From Lasiosphaeria ovina (Eukaryota > Ascomycota > Sordariomycetes > Sordariales > Lasiosphaeriaceae), in NCBI GenBank assembly GCA_033439765.1, contig JAULSN010000003.1:5022001-5086000 (forward strand): a stretch of DNA of 64,000 nt, read 5' to 3'. The translations under genes were made by a program, and so were the position numbers. The notes beneath the pieces are model-generated. The model made no database searches. It worked only from the letters and a program-made list of their open reading frames with translations, and was not told the origin of the DNA. Below, one piece after another: positions 12,640 through 23,956 of this stretch; position 1 is the stretch's first letter; every line of letters begins with the position of its first letter.

Positions 12640-12886
12640 TGTTGGAATAACGCGCATATCAGTCAAGGGGCTCTGCGGCTCAGCCGCACTGTGGCTGTGG
12701 TGGCGCCACAGCTCTGCGACTTAGCCACACCGTGGCTATGGTGGCGCAGGCCCAGATATCTGGAGCGGCCCGCTCAGGGGAACAGATAGATAGAACAACA
12801 CACAACGAATCCATCACTTGAACCACCAGCTTACGGCGCGCAGCGCATCTGTTGATTCCAGTACCGGTACCCTGGTGATTCCAACA
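12640..12886 (+). mobile_element. solo LTR of the Copia-2 family
   Basis: This 247-bp LTR (TGTTGGAATAAC...GGTGATTCCAACA) is flanked by a perfect 5-bp duplication GTATT at 12635-12639 and 12887-12891. It is nearly identical to the two Copia-2 LTRs but in the opposite orientation to them on the plus strand. A lone LTR with intact TSD is the footprint of recombination between the two LTRs of a former full element. Confidence 0.93.
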
Positions 12887-13371
12887 GTATTATTATATTA
12901 GGAGAATGCCTTCCAATAATGCACGGACACATATGTCTGCGGCATCTCTAATAAAAAGGATAAGTGAGCGTTGCAAAAAGAAAATAGCGGACTAAGCGAG
13001 GTGATACTGAAGATGGGATGTGCAACTCAGGGGAAGGGGGTGTCATACTAAACCACTCCACCTTACAGGTGCCCATTGCAACCGACACCGGCTTAAACAT
13101 CCTTCCCATCATGGAAGGGCCGGATGTTGAAGATTCCCGCGTGATCTAGTCTCGGCTAAGGAGGTTCAACAAGTTGGGAGACTTATAGGTCGATAGTCAC
13201 GAGGGAATAAGTGGCATAGAAGAGAGGGGGGGTTTTGCACAACTAAAGGGGGGATATGGTCCTAACCTACTGTAATAATCTAGTGTTCTTTTTTCCTTCT
13301 TTGCTACCACCTCATATAACGTGACCGAACTACCCTCTCTATTCTAGCGGGGAGCGTGTTTTTTCTCCTTG
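12887..13371. other. non-coding, no gene seen
   Basis: Ordinary composition, no repeat and no long frame. It separates the solo LTR from the open frame interrupted by Copia-2. Confidence 0.4.
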
Positions 13372-13722
13372 TTATCGCTTGCAGAATAAGCCGCTACTTT
13401 CTGTATAATAATCTAAGTTTTGCGGCCTTACTCGTAAACTTGTCCTTTTTCGGTATATTGACAGCCTGAAATCTCCTGTTTCTGGAATTGTAGCTCGCCG
13501 TGTCTTTTCTAGTCGTTTTGTGGGAGACGGAGCTTCCACTGATTCAATAAGGACATTACGAAATACTTTCAAACCGATGTAATCGATGGCGAAGATAACT
13601 TCAATATATACGGCATTAACTAGTATACCCTCCAATGAATTTTTGCTGGCCTGGTTCATAGAGATAAGGAGAGGATTATGGTAAAACAACCGGTAGAAAA
13701 GACCTTTAATAGGTAGATTTGG
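13372..13722 (-). pseudogene. unknown ORF interrupted by Copia-2
   Basis: This minus-strand frame of about 117 codons ends at 13372. It runs without stops through GLFYRLFYHNPLLISMNQ, a middle region VYIEVIFAIDYIGLKVFRNV and a basic C-terminal part YRKRTSLRVRPQN. Copia-2 inserted at its upstream end. On the far side of the element (25956 onward) the same frame continues open for about 24 codons to a TGA near 26027-26029. I do not recognise the family. Codon choice and CA/TG content are unlike the RIP-mutated elements around it, so it belongs to the older host sequence. It may be a real gene, a gene fragment, or part of an older repeat. Confidence 0.5.
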
Positions 13723-13968
13723 TGTTGGAATCACCAGGGTACCGGTACTGGAATCAACAGGTGCGCTGCGCGCCGTAAGCTGGTGGTTCAAGTGATGGAT
13801 TCGTTGTGTGTGTTCTATCTATCTGTTCCCCTGAGCGGGCCGCTCCAGATATCTGGGCCTTCGCCACCATAGCCACGGTGTGGCTAAGTCGCAGAGCCGT
13901 GGCGCCACCACAGCCACAGTGCGGCTGAGCCGCAGAGCCCCTTGACTGATATGCGCGTTATTCCAACA
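13723..13968 (-). repeat. 3' LTR of Copia-2
   Basis: On the plus strand this reads TGTTGGAATCACC...GCGTTATTCCAACA. It carries several GGC/GCC-rich inverted segments around GGTGTGGCTAAGTCGC. It retains CA/TG dinucleotides, unlike the element interior. Confidence 0.92.
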
Positions 13969-16900
13969 CTGGAAAAACCTCTCTTTTAAGGCTGGAAAAA
14001 CGCGCTGCAGATATATATACATATACACTTCGAAAAGGGACGAATACACTTCTTCCACCCGGCCTCTCTTACCGAGAGACCCATCCTTCCATGCGGACCG
14101 TAAGGCTATTGCCGCCGATGAACCGTTTAAGGGCCCGGTTAGGTATGGCCTTTATTAGGGCGTCGGCTGGGTTGTCGTCGCCGTGGATCTACCTGACTTC
14201 GTATAGCTCACGTCGCTCGTATGACTGCCGTAAGGCCATGATATCGATCATTAGCCTCTTTTCCTTTGTTATCCCTAGCTTGACGAGGTACTCGTATAGC
14301 GAGTACGAGTCTATATAGATAACCGTAGGTACGGTAGGTAGGTTGAGGTGCTTGGTGACCATCTGGATCGTAGAAGCCAGGGCGTAGGCTATGTCTACGC
14401 CGGCCACTATACTATAGACCTCGGAAGCGAGTACGCTACGTATGACTCGCTTACTCTTTATGCTGGAGAAGTGAATGATATTACCGTAAATGGTGAACTA
14501 GGACTCTACCGTATCCTCGTTGGCTAGGATGATTACGAAGCCGAGTTGTAATGTGAGGTCCCGGTTATTAGCGAAGGAGCCGTCGACGAAGACGAAGAGC
14601 TTCGTATTAGTTAGGTCCAGGGGGATAAACGTCAGCCCTCGGTCTTGGTTGCTAATCTACTACTCTATACGTCGGTTAAGGGCCTTGAAGTCCTCTGGTA
14701 TAGGCTCCTGGTGTTGTGCTGCGCTTAATAGGTCGAAGTAGGCCTTAGGCTAATAGATGGAGGCGATATACGTACCGCGGGCCCGCTATTCGACGTACTG
14801 CTGTTTGGCGTTAACTACGTTATAGTTAGCGGGTCGTAGCCTACTGGCCTGGCCTTTCTACCGTAGGGTGATCGTATCGTTAGTAAGTGTAGCGATCCCT
14901 CCGTTAAATACTAGTAGTTCCTTTGAAGTTAGGACCTACTTAGGCTTTATACTAAATACGGCCTCTTATAGCTATCTTTCCTTAGCGTAGGAAAAGGCCT
15001 CAGTTAATAGGCCGATCGTATTATCGGTCTATATTCCGATATAGGTAAATTCCGGGTTTTCCGGGTTGGAAATTAGCAAGTAGGGGTCGTACGTAAATAT
15101 CATTATCTAGAGCTTCTCTAAGTAATGCTTATAATAGGTAGCCCACTAGTGGGTTCCTGCCTCAGCCAGGCCGTATAACGGCTTGATTATACGTATTACG
15201 GTACCTTCAGGGTACTGGTCCCGGATTTGCTTGGGTAGGTAGGCTAGGATTTCGCGGTTGAGGGTAGTTTCTGACTAAACGTAGGCCTGTATGATATCCC
15301 GTAGCTAGGTAACCATACCGCGTTATATAAGCGAGGGAGCGAGGGCCAGAATAAGGCGTTAACTAGCCCGCTGGATCGTTAGCGACTGGGTTAAAATAGA
15401 CTCTTTACTATCGTCTGCGTAGCCTTAGATAACGAGCCGTAACTTCTCGTAGGGCGTGGCGGTATTCTTACCTTTGACTTCGTTAACGATACGGGACTTG
15501 AAGATACGTTGATGGCCCTGGTTATAGCCATGAATAAACTCGAATACTCCCCGGGCGATTAGACTATTAATCTCTTATTAAGTAGACCTTTCGAACGGTA
15601 CGCCCGGTATAGTAATCTTACCTTCGGTACGAAGTCGTATCGATAACGTAGCGTCGGCCTGCTCCTTATTTATTAAGAAGCTCTCGGGGGTTCTAGTCTC
15701 TTAAAGGAAGATCCCTTACGGGTTCTTACGGGGGCGACCGCGGCGGCGTAGTCTAACGGTGATTACGTCTTCCGCTTCGCTTTCCGGGGCCGGATTAACC
15801 TTAGGGAGCGTATTAACTTCAGGGGCTATAGTGGCTGATGATATGGCTAGTGGTATGGCTGGTAGTAAAGCCGGGTCGTCGTAGTAGGGCTTGACTACGG
15901 TAGATCGAAAGGTACGCGGGCCGTTATTCATCTCCAGGGTATAGGTTTCTCCGTTAACTACGATTAGTTTGAAGGGTCCTTACTAACCGGCTTTTTCACG
16001 CCATACGCGAATACGGGAGCCAACTAGGAGTTGAATAGTCCGTACGGTATTCGGGCCGTTACGGGTTACGAGGGCGCCGTTGACCTATCGTACGGCGTAG
16101 AGCTATTTGACTACGTTAGTAGCTTTCTTAACGGCTAGTACGCGTTATCTTATCGTAGGCGAGGGCGCCGAATCCTCGGTCAGCCGAGGGTAGGCGCCGA
16201 AGACCAGGAGGGTGGGGATAAGGCCGTCGGGGCCGGCCGTATCGTTAACGGCTTTAATTACCATTTGTAACGCCGCTTCCGGGCTGGCTTCGGGGTCTTC
16301 GGCCCTGAAGATGGTATATGCCCGGCGTAGTAGTGCGTGGTAACGTTCCACCTTGCCGATACTATTGTGGGCTTTAATAGGTATCTCTTTGATCGAGATC
16401 CCCATCTCCTTAGCCGACTGCCGGAACTCGGTCGATCGGAACGAAGTGCCGGCGTTAGTGACCAGCTAGTCGGGCGGCCCTTAGTATACATTAATCTAGT
16501 AGAGGTAAAGGGCTTCCCAAACGAGTTTTGACGATATATCCTTCAGGAACTAAGCCGCTAAGAAGGCTATAGCCGTATCGACGACGTGAAGGATAGGGCG
16601 GCCGTCGAGGTATAATATATCGATAACGACCTCGTAGTTGAACTCGTAGTCGTCGTAGAGGGTGAACTTGAACCGGGCCGGGCGGCCCGCGTTCATCTGG
16701 TACTGGTGGTATACCCGGTTAAGGAACTCGAGGGCTCCGAGTTCCATAGGGTGCCCGGCTATCTTTAAGACCTTATATAGGCGGGCGACCGACGGGTGGC
16801 CGAATCGGCGGTGGAGTCGGCGTAGTTCTATATCGGTAAGGTAGTTATATACGAGGGTCTTTTCCTTCGTTAGCTGAAGCTAGGGGTATCCCCATTTCCG

Positions 16901-17887
16901 TATGACGGGGACGGTGAGGTTGCCCTACTATAGCTAGTTCCGTAGGTTATCGAACTTCAGGCCTAAGCGGTCCATATCCTGAATATATAGTAAGAACGGT
17001 ATATCCGCGGGGACTACGTAGAAGCCGATCGGGCCGAAAGGGGTAGGTACGGTAGTAGTACTGAGGGGAGTAACTGCGTCGCCTTGGCCGAACTTGATCG
17101 TAGTTTCCGCTATTAACGGTCCTAGCCGAAGGGACGGTAGCTCTCTCTAGAGGGTACGGAACTGCTGGTGCCCGGCTGTTAAGAGGCCTGCCGCCCCGGT
17201 ATCGGGCATAATACCGTAGAACTCCGTAGCTAAGTAACGGCCATCGATAGTGAAGACTAAAGCGGGTTCTTAATCTTCCTGCCCTCCAGCCTCTATAAAG
17301 GGGTCCTCCTTCGTTAGGCCGTGCCGTATAGAGTTATCGGCAAGTAGGGTAGCGATTACGTGGCCGTCGGCTAGCGTAGAGCCTTGGAAAAAGGTGCTTT
17401 AGAAGCCGTTACCTTCGTCTTCCGACTGGTCGCTTTCTTTAGGGTCCTGTAGGGTCGAGGTATCGTTACCCTCGGGGTTATCGAAGCTCTAGGTCCCTTC
17501 GTACTAGGCTAGAAACTGGGCGTACGTAGTTGACGGTTATTGGCCGGCGTACTTGCTCTTCTTAAAACGGTTGAAGGCTAGGCGTCTTTCTTCTAGTATA
17601 TGGATCGTTGACTAATAGCCAAGCTTACTATATACGTAGTACTTCATGCTTGACGGGGGTCCTTTTACCGGGAAGCTACGGCCCTTATGTCCGAAGCGTA
17701 CCTCTCGGCCGTTGCCTTTAAAGGTCTGGTTAGTCTAGTACTGCTGGGGATCTCTAGGGCCTAAGGTATTGGACTATTGTCTCTGAGCTTCGGCTGAAAT
17801 GTTAACTACTAACCGTAGCTGGCTACGTACGCCTTCGTAGGTTATAGCCGGGTTATATAGATAGAGTGTATATTCCGGGATCCCTCG

Positions 17888-18151
17888 TGTAAGGAAAGAG
17901 CACCCCAAGCACGTGCGCACACCTTTGTGTGCGCCCACCACCTGTCACCAACTGGCCAGACCACTGCCAGTTGGCACAGCTACTGCCGTCATAAGGAACG
18001 GAGCCCCTGAGCATGTATATAAGCAGCGGCCCTCGCCCACCTTCCTTTGCGAGGGCCAGGTTGAAGTCTTATACCAATACCACTCATTACTCGCCCTTCT
18101 TCTTACCTACATTATGACCACCTTAATCAGGCGTACCTGCCCTCTCTTACA
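17888..18151 (+). repeat. 5' LTR of gypsy element
   Basis: The ends are TGTAAG...CTTACA and a TATA-like TATATAAG lies at 18016-18023. It differs from the 3' LTR at nine positions, all C/T or G/A in CpA/TpG context; at four of these this copy carries the mutated base. Confidence 0.95.
18016..18023 (+). promoter_or_regulatory. TATA-like box in gypsy LTR
   Basis: TATATAAG sits in the middle of the LTR, a usual position for the retrotransposon promoter between U3 and R. No start-site evidence is available. Confidence 0.45.
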
Positions 18152-18299
18152 ATTCTTCAACCTCCCTACCACCGGTAACGATCGAGCCGGTCACCATAGT
18201 AGGCAATACTCGTGGAAAGGGGAGAGCTACTCCTTAGGCCAGTTCAACCTAATAAGCGACCCTCGAGGATTTGAACGACCCCGTACAGGACTCTCCTAC

Positions 18300-21200
18300 G
18301 CCCTCTGCTAGTATGGATCCCCAGTAGTTCCAAGCCTTGATGTTATAGGCGATGACCAACTTTTCTGCCGGCCTAGGCAACCTTGGAACTACTCTGGCTA
18401 ACCTAGGACCTCAAGGAGGCCTATCCCGGCCGAAAGACGACCGCCCCCCTACCTACGCGGTCAGCAAGCTAAGGGTTAATGCCTCGTTCTAGGATAGGGA
18501 AGACTGGCTATAAGCCGTGGAATAAGGAAACGCTACACGCCAAGACCGACCTTAATAGCTCTAAGTCCAATAGGCCAGTACCTGGATGGAGCCGGAAACG
18601 TAGTAATAATGGCGGGCTTACCAGAAGTAGCTCTACGACGGGGACTTCGAACGAATCGTATAGTAGGAATTCAAGGACTACGTTACTTCGGACTACCTTA
18701 GTAGCAAGACCGGAGAAGTCCAGGTATATAAAGACTGGTTGGTTTGTACCTAACGCGGGAGATTACCCTAGGAGTTCTATAGAGAGTGGGCCGCCCTAGT
18801 TAGACGACTCCCCGGAATGGATACCGAAAGCCCCTTTATGGTACGGGACTATTGGATTAAACTAGACCGTTTTTACTATAGCCGATACGCCGAGGCCGTC
18901 CCTAACGTCACCTTAGTAAAGGACTATACCGAATGGTGCGAACGTATCTAGTTAACCCGGTCCTACCTACGGAACGGTAACGATAAAGAAACCTACCGAA
19001 AGCGGATAGGCTCCCCTACTAGCCTCGATAAAGCCCGGAAACTACTACGTACTACGGAGGAAGCTTACTCCGGGCCCCGCCACGATAAAGCCCGGATCTA
19101 ACGAAGGGAACTCCGGGATCTACTAATAAAGGATACACCTCCTACCCTAGTACAACCAGTCACCGGGTCCAACGCGTAGGCCCTTCTCCATACTAGAGAG
19201 CCGATCACGTGCTACAACTGTGGCAAGCCAGGATACGTGTAACGCCAATGTACCCTCCTACGTACTACGGCCCTACCGGGCTCGGATACTAGGATCCAGA
19301 ATATCGGTACGGAGAATGGTGAGGACCCCGGTGACCTATATCCGGAACCCTCCGACTTAGAAGACGACTCGGAAAACGAGAGGCGGTAGACGACGACCCC
19401 GATCGATCTACCTAGGCCATCTTTAAGGGGGTAAAGCCGGGCCCTACCTTCACTATCTAAGGTAGTACTCGCTCCTGGCGCCGTGGCCAGAAGGCCGCAC
19501 TACTAACGGTAGTTATTAATACCGATACGGGGGCCCAAGTCAATTACGTAGATCACCGGTTCTACCGGGTATATCATATCCCTATACTCCCGGAGGCCGA
19601 AGGCCTCGACCTACCGTAGCTTATTAACCCTGACGGTAGCCGGATTAAGAACTACGGTATTTTCCACCTTACTCTCCAACTTACTAATATATACGGGAAC
19701 CCCCGTACCGTATCTCAATTCTTCTACGGGGTTAAGCGGCTAAAGGGGGCCCCACCAATACTATAGGGGAACCCGGGTATGGGATTAGAGGGCGTGGTTC
19801 TTTATACCGCCCTCGACGCCTTCGAATAAGGCCGTTACTCAGAGATCCTACCGGGGGAATTCGCCCGAAACGTCCTTAACGGCGTACCCGCCTTTACGGC
19901 CATAGTCTCTAACGTAGTTATCGGGCCCGAGGAGGACCATATCGATACCCTCGACGGCCCGATATAGGAGCTAAACCCAGAACCTTTACCCCCGGAGCTC
20001 GTACACCGCTTAGCCGTCTTCTCGGAATAAGCATCTCGGGAGCCTAATACCCTCGAAGGAGCCGAGTACTATATCGATCTTATAGAGGGGTCTACACCGC
20101 CGTAGGGCTATATTTATCCCCTTGGTCAAGCCCAATTGGACGAACTAGCTCTCTATATCCAGGAGAACCTCGCTAACGGCCGTATCGTGGAAAGTAGTAG
20201 CCCTGCCGGAGCCCCAGTTATTTTCGTCCCTAAGAAGGATGGAACTATACGCTTATACGTCGACTACCGGGGCCTAAATAAGATCACTATCAAGAACCGG
20301 TACCCTCTACTACTTATTAGCGACCTTATAGACCGCCTTATAGGTGCCCGGTTCTTCACTAAGCTCGACCTTAAGGATGCCTACCACCGGATCCGGATCC
20401 GTAAGACCGATTAATGGAAGACAGCCTTCAAGACCCGCTACGGCTAATTCGAATATACTATTATGCCGTTCGGCTTGACTAACGCGCCGGCCACCTTCCA
20501 AGCCTATATTAATAGGGCCTTAGCCGGCCTAATGGATGTATTTTATATCGTCTACCTTAACGATATCCTTATCTACTCCACTACCCGTAAGGAGTATACC
20601 CGCCATATCCTAGAGGTGCTCGACCGTCTCGAATAAGCCCAGCTCTTCGCTAAACGGTTAAAATGCTCCTTCTACTAGGACCAAGTCGAGTTCCTAGGCT
20701 TCATTATTAACCACCAAGGTATCTTAATAGACCTCGAGCGGGTTAAGGCAATCTAAGAATGGCCCGTACCCTAGTTAATATGAGAGATATAAGTCTTCCT
20801 CGGATTCGCCAACTTCTACCGCCGGTTTATCCAGGGGTATTCTAGGATTACAGCCCCTATTACCGTACTACTAAAAGGAGAGGCTACTAACCCTTTCCGA
20901 TAGCCACTAGAGGCCGATACCGCCTTTAACTACCTTAAAGTAGCGTTTAGTTAAGTAGGTTTCCTTACCTACTAGGATCTAACCCGCTAGACTAGAGTCG
21001 AGACCGATGCTAGTAATAAGGCGATCTCCGGGATCCTCTTATAGCTAGTCGACTCTTAATAGCGCCCTATAGCTTACTGGTTAAGGAAGCTTACCGATAC
21101 CGAGCTCCGGTGGGCTACCGGGTAGAAGGAACTCATCGCTATTATCGAGTCCCTCGAGTACTGGGGCCACTACCTAGGCGGTACCAACCAGAGGTTCGTA

Positions 21201-23460
21201 GTTCTTACCGATTACGAGGCCTTAAAAGGGGTAATCGTAGCCCTAGCCCGAGACCTCAAGGGCCGCTTAGCTAGATGGGTATACCGCCTATCTCCTTTCG
21301 ATTTCGACCTCGAATATCGACCTGGGGCTACTAACCCCGCCGACCCCCTTTTAAGAAGACCGGACTATATGGTAGGAGAGATTGCCTACGACGATATATT
21401 ACCCACCTTAACGAAGAAGTTGTAGTTAGCTAGGGAGTTGCTAGTAGTAGTGAGGGTAATCGTGGCCTAGATTAAGGCCGGGGTATAGAAGAAGTCGTAC
21501 TCCCGGAAGTACCGTAGAGCGGTAAGACGAGTTGAATAGACCCTTTAATATCCTCGAGTTGAAGGTGTGGCTAGGGTTTCGGCTATGACGCGCTTTGCCC
21601 TCGGGGCTACCGGACGCGTAGCGTTTGATAAAGCGGAGCCCCGGGAAAGGAGCTACTAGCGGGACGGAAGTACCCCGATGGAGGGGCTGGGACGCCGTAC
21701 TAGGAGAACTACTACGGACTCGCTAGAGTAGACGATCTCGCCGGGGCGGTCAGATTAGAGGGTCGAGGGGTAACTAAAGCCAGACGCTTAGGGTACCGAC
21801 CTATTAATTCCTTACGCGGTTGCGGTAGAGGTTTATACCGGTGAGGTAGTTATGGAATAGGATCCTAGGCATAGATTCTATAGGTCGATTATCGCCCTAT
21901 AGAAAGGGGATCTCGAATATAGAAGCCGTATTAAGGAGGTGCTCGAGGATTAAAGAAACGCGGGTACTAGGCCCATAGGGAAACTAGGGAATAACAATAC
22001 GCGTATGGGTACTGGATTCCAGGGCAGACCAGGAAATAATAGCGTTAATGACGCGGGTACTGGGCCTATAGGGAAACTAGGGAATGATAATATAAGGCGT
22101 GTAGGTACTGGGTTCCAGGGTAGGCTAGGAAACGATAGCGTTAATAATAAGGGGGCCCTCCGATATAAAGGTAGGCTGGTGATCCTAGTAGCGCTAGTAG
22201 TGCGAAGAGAGCTAATACGCTTATACTACGATAACCCTAGAGCCGGGTATTTTAGGAGCTATAAGATAGTGGACCTATTAAAGCGAAGATTCTACTAGGA
22301 AAATCTAGACGTAGAAGTATAAGCTTATATAAAATAGTACTAGGTATACCTTAGTAACCGATAACCAAGGCATAAGCTATACGGGAAGCTTAGCTCCCTA
22401 CCGCTACCTACCTAACCTTTCGAAGAGATTAGCCTAGATTTCATTACGAAGCTACCCCCTTACTAGTATAAGGACCGTATCGTAGATACTATCCTGGTAG
22501 TTATGGACCGGTTTACGAAAACCGCGCTCTTTATCCTAACTACTACTACGGTTACGGTAGCCGAGTTAGCCCAGCTACTCTACGAGTATATGGAATGCCG
22601 ATTTGGCATACCAATAGGTATGGTCTCCGACCGAGATTCCCTATTAACTAGCAATTTCTGGGTAGAGCTCTCTAAAGCTCGCCAAGTTAAGTAGAGGCTC
22701 TTAATAGCCTACTACCCGTAGACCGATGGCTAGTCGGAACGAATATACCAAAGCCTATAGCACTATTTAAGGTGCTTTACCGACGAAGAGGCCCAGTAGG
22801 CACTACTACTCTACGAAGCGGAGTTTGCGTATAATAATAGCGTATACGCAACCATCGGAGCGAGCCCGTTCGAGGCCCTATACGGCTATAATCCTCGGAT
22901 GGCGTATTACGTACCCTCTATATAGCTGAAGGTGTAAGGGGTTCACAAGCGGCTGAGCAAGCTAGCACACCTAAGGGAGAGGTTATACCACTACTAGCAG
23001 AAGGTAGTGGACTCCCAGAAGAAATACTACGACGTACGACACTAGTAGATCGAATTCGAAGTAGGAGAGATAGTTGGACTCTCTATATAGAATTTCCGAT
23101 TCAAGGTAAGAAGGAAGCTAGTACCAAGGTTCATCCCAGTCAAGATTATAGAAAGGATCGGCACGCAGGCATACCGGGTCGAACTACTAGCTAAGTACGC
23201 CCGGCTCTATAATATCTTCCTAGTCTCCCTATTAGAAAAGTGGTCGGTAGCCGAAGGCCAGAAGGTACTACTACTACTAGAGCTAGTAGAAGGAGAGGAG
23301 GAGTAGGAAGTAGAAGACATCGTAGAATATAAGGATGAAGGAGAACGAAAAAGGTTCCTAGTCAAATGGGCAGGCTGGCCAGCAGAATATAACACCTGGG
23401 AACCTAGGGAACACTTGGCCAACGTACAGAAGGTGCTATAACGATACGAGAAAAAAGCAA
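18300..23460 (+). pseudogene. gypsy gag-pol polyprotein with chromodomain, dead
   Basis: A Gag zinc knuckle near 19210-19251 reads CYNCGKPGYV-stop-RQC: the His has become Tyr and a stop interrupts it. The protease keeps DTGAQ near 19525. Reverse transcriptase runs from about 20110 with [27 protein letters not shown] and [13 protein letters not shown]. The YLDD box has become YLND (Asn codon at 20559-20561). RNase H (about 20990-21390) has FDLEYRPGATNPAD. Integrase (about 22150-22930) has VVMDRFTKTALF and MVSDRDSLLTSNFW. The C-terminal chromodomain (about 23300-23440) is uninterrupted up to its last residues, with [18 protein letters not shown]. Numerous TAG/TAA codons make the polyprotein untranslatable. 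Confidence 0.92.
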
Positions 23461-23540
23461 AATAAAGGTATAGGAAGTGGAATGACTAAAAAGTCATTAA
23501 TCTACTAGTACGACCCGAAGGTAGTGCCCATGAACTAAGA

Positions 23541-23612
23541 TACCCCGAGGAGGATTCGAACCCCCGACCTCTAGCAAAGATACTAGGGTGTTAACCACTA
23601 TACTACCGCGGC
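23541..23612 (-). tRNA. tRNA-like sequence with intact A and B boxes inside the gypsy 3' region
   Basis: Read on the minus strand, 23612 to 23541 gives a 71-72-nt tRNA-shaped sequence. It has an acceptor strand GCCGCGG, an A-box-like TAGTATAGTGG, a D arm, an anticodon-arm CTAG/CTAG stem around TATCTTTG, a variable region, and a T arm with a perfect B box GGTTCGAATCC. The acceptor stem pairs imperfectly (one G-G mismatch, two G-T pairs), and the anticodon loop is off by about one base, so the identity cannot be read securely. I see no T-run terminator downstream. It is probably a captured, degenerate tRNA or a tRNA-derived module of this element. Confidence 0.6.
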
Positions 23613-23692
23613 GCTTTTGCTCTTATTAGAGGGAGGACAATAGACAAGGTTCAAGATCGACGAGGACGTCGATCTACGGGGGGGGGGATAGT

Positions 23693-23956
23693 TATAAGGA
23701 AAGAGCACCCTAAGCACGTGCGTACACCTTTGTGTGCGCCCACCACCTGTCACCAACTAGCCAGACCACTGCTAGTTGGCACAGCTACTGCCGTCATAAG
23801 GAACGGAGCCCCTGAGCATGTATATAAGCAGCGGCCCTCGCCCACCTTCCTTTGCGAGGGCCAGGTTGAAGTCTTATACCAATGCCACTCATTGCTCGCC
23901 CTTCTTCTTGCCTACATTGTGACCACCTTAATCAGGCGTACCTGCCCTCTCTTACA
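23693..23956 (+). repeat. 3' LTR of gypsy element
   Basis: The start TGTAAGG has become TATAAGG, again a TpG-to-TpA change. At five of the nine LTR differences this copy carries the mutated base. The TATA-like motif is at 23821-23828. Confidence 0.95.

Larger units (their letters stand above)
17888..23956 (+). mobile_element. Ty3/gypsy chromovirus-type LTR retrotransposon, inactive
   Basis: LTRs of 264 bp lie at 17888-18151 and 23693-23956, with target duplication CCTCG at 17883-17887 and 23957-23961 inside the Copia-2 Gag region. The order Gag, protease, reverse transcriptase, RNase H, integrase, chromodomain defines the chromodomain gypsy lineage. A G-rich tract of nine G (about 23680-23688) precedes the 3' LTR as polypurine tract. 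A tRNA-like sequence sits between the chromodomain and the 3' LTR. This is the youngest insertion in the nest, since nothing is inserted in it. Confidence 0.95.

Noticed and set aside
12640..13968. A single element with 246-bp terminal inverted repeats
   Set aside because: Each LTR has its own target duplication (GTATT around the first; TTTGG pairs the second with 25710-25955), so they come from separate insertions.
13723..13968. A second solo LTR
   Set aside because: Its flanks do not match each other, but its outer flank TTTGG matches the outer flank of the LTR ending at 25955, proving a full-length element.
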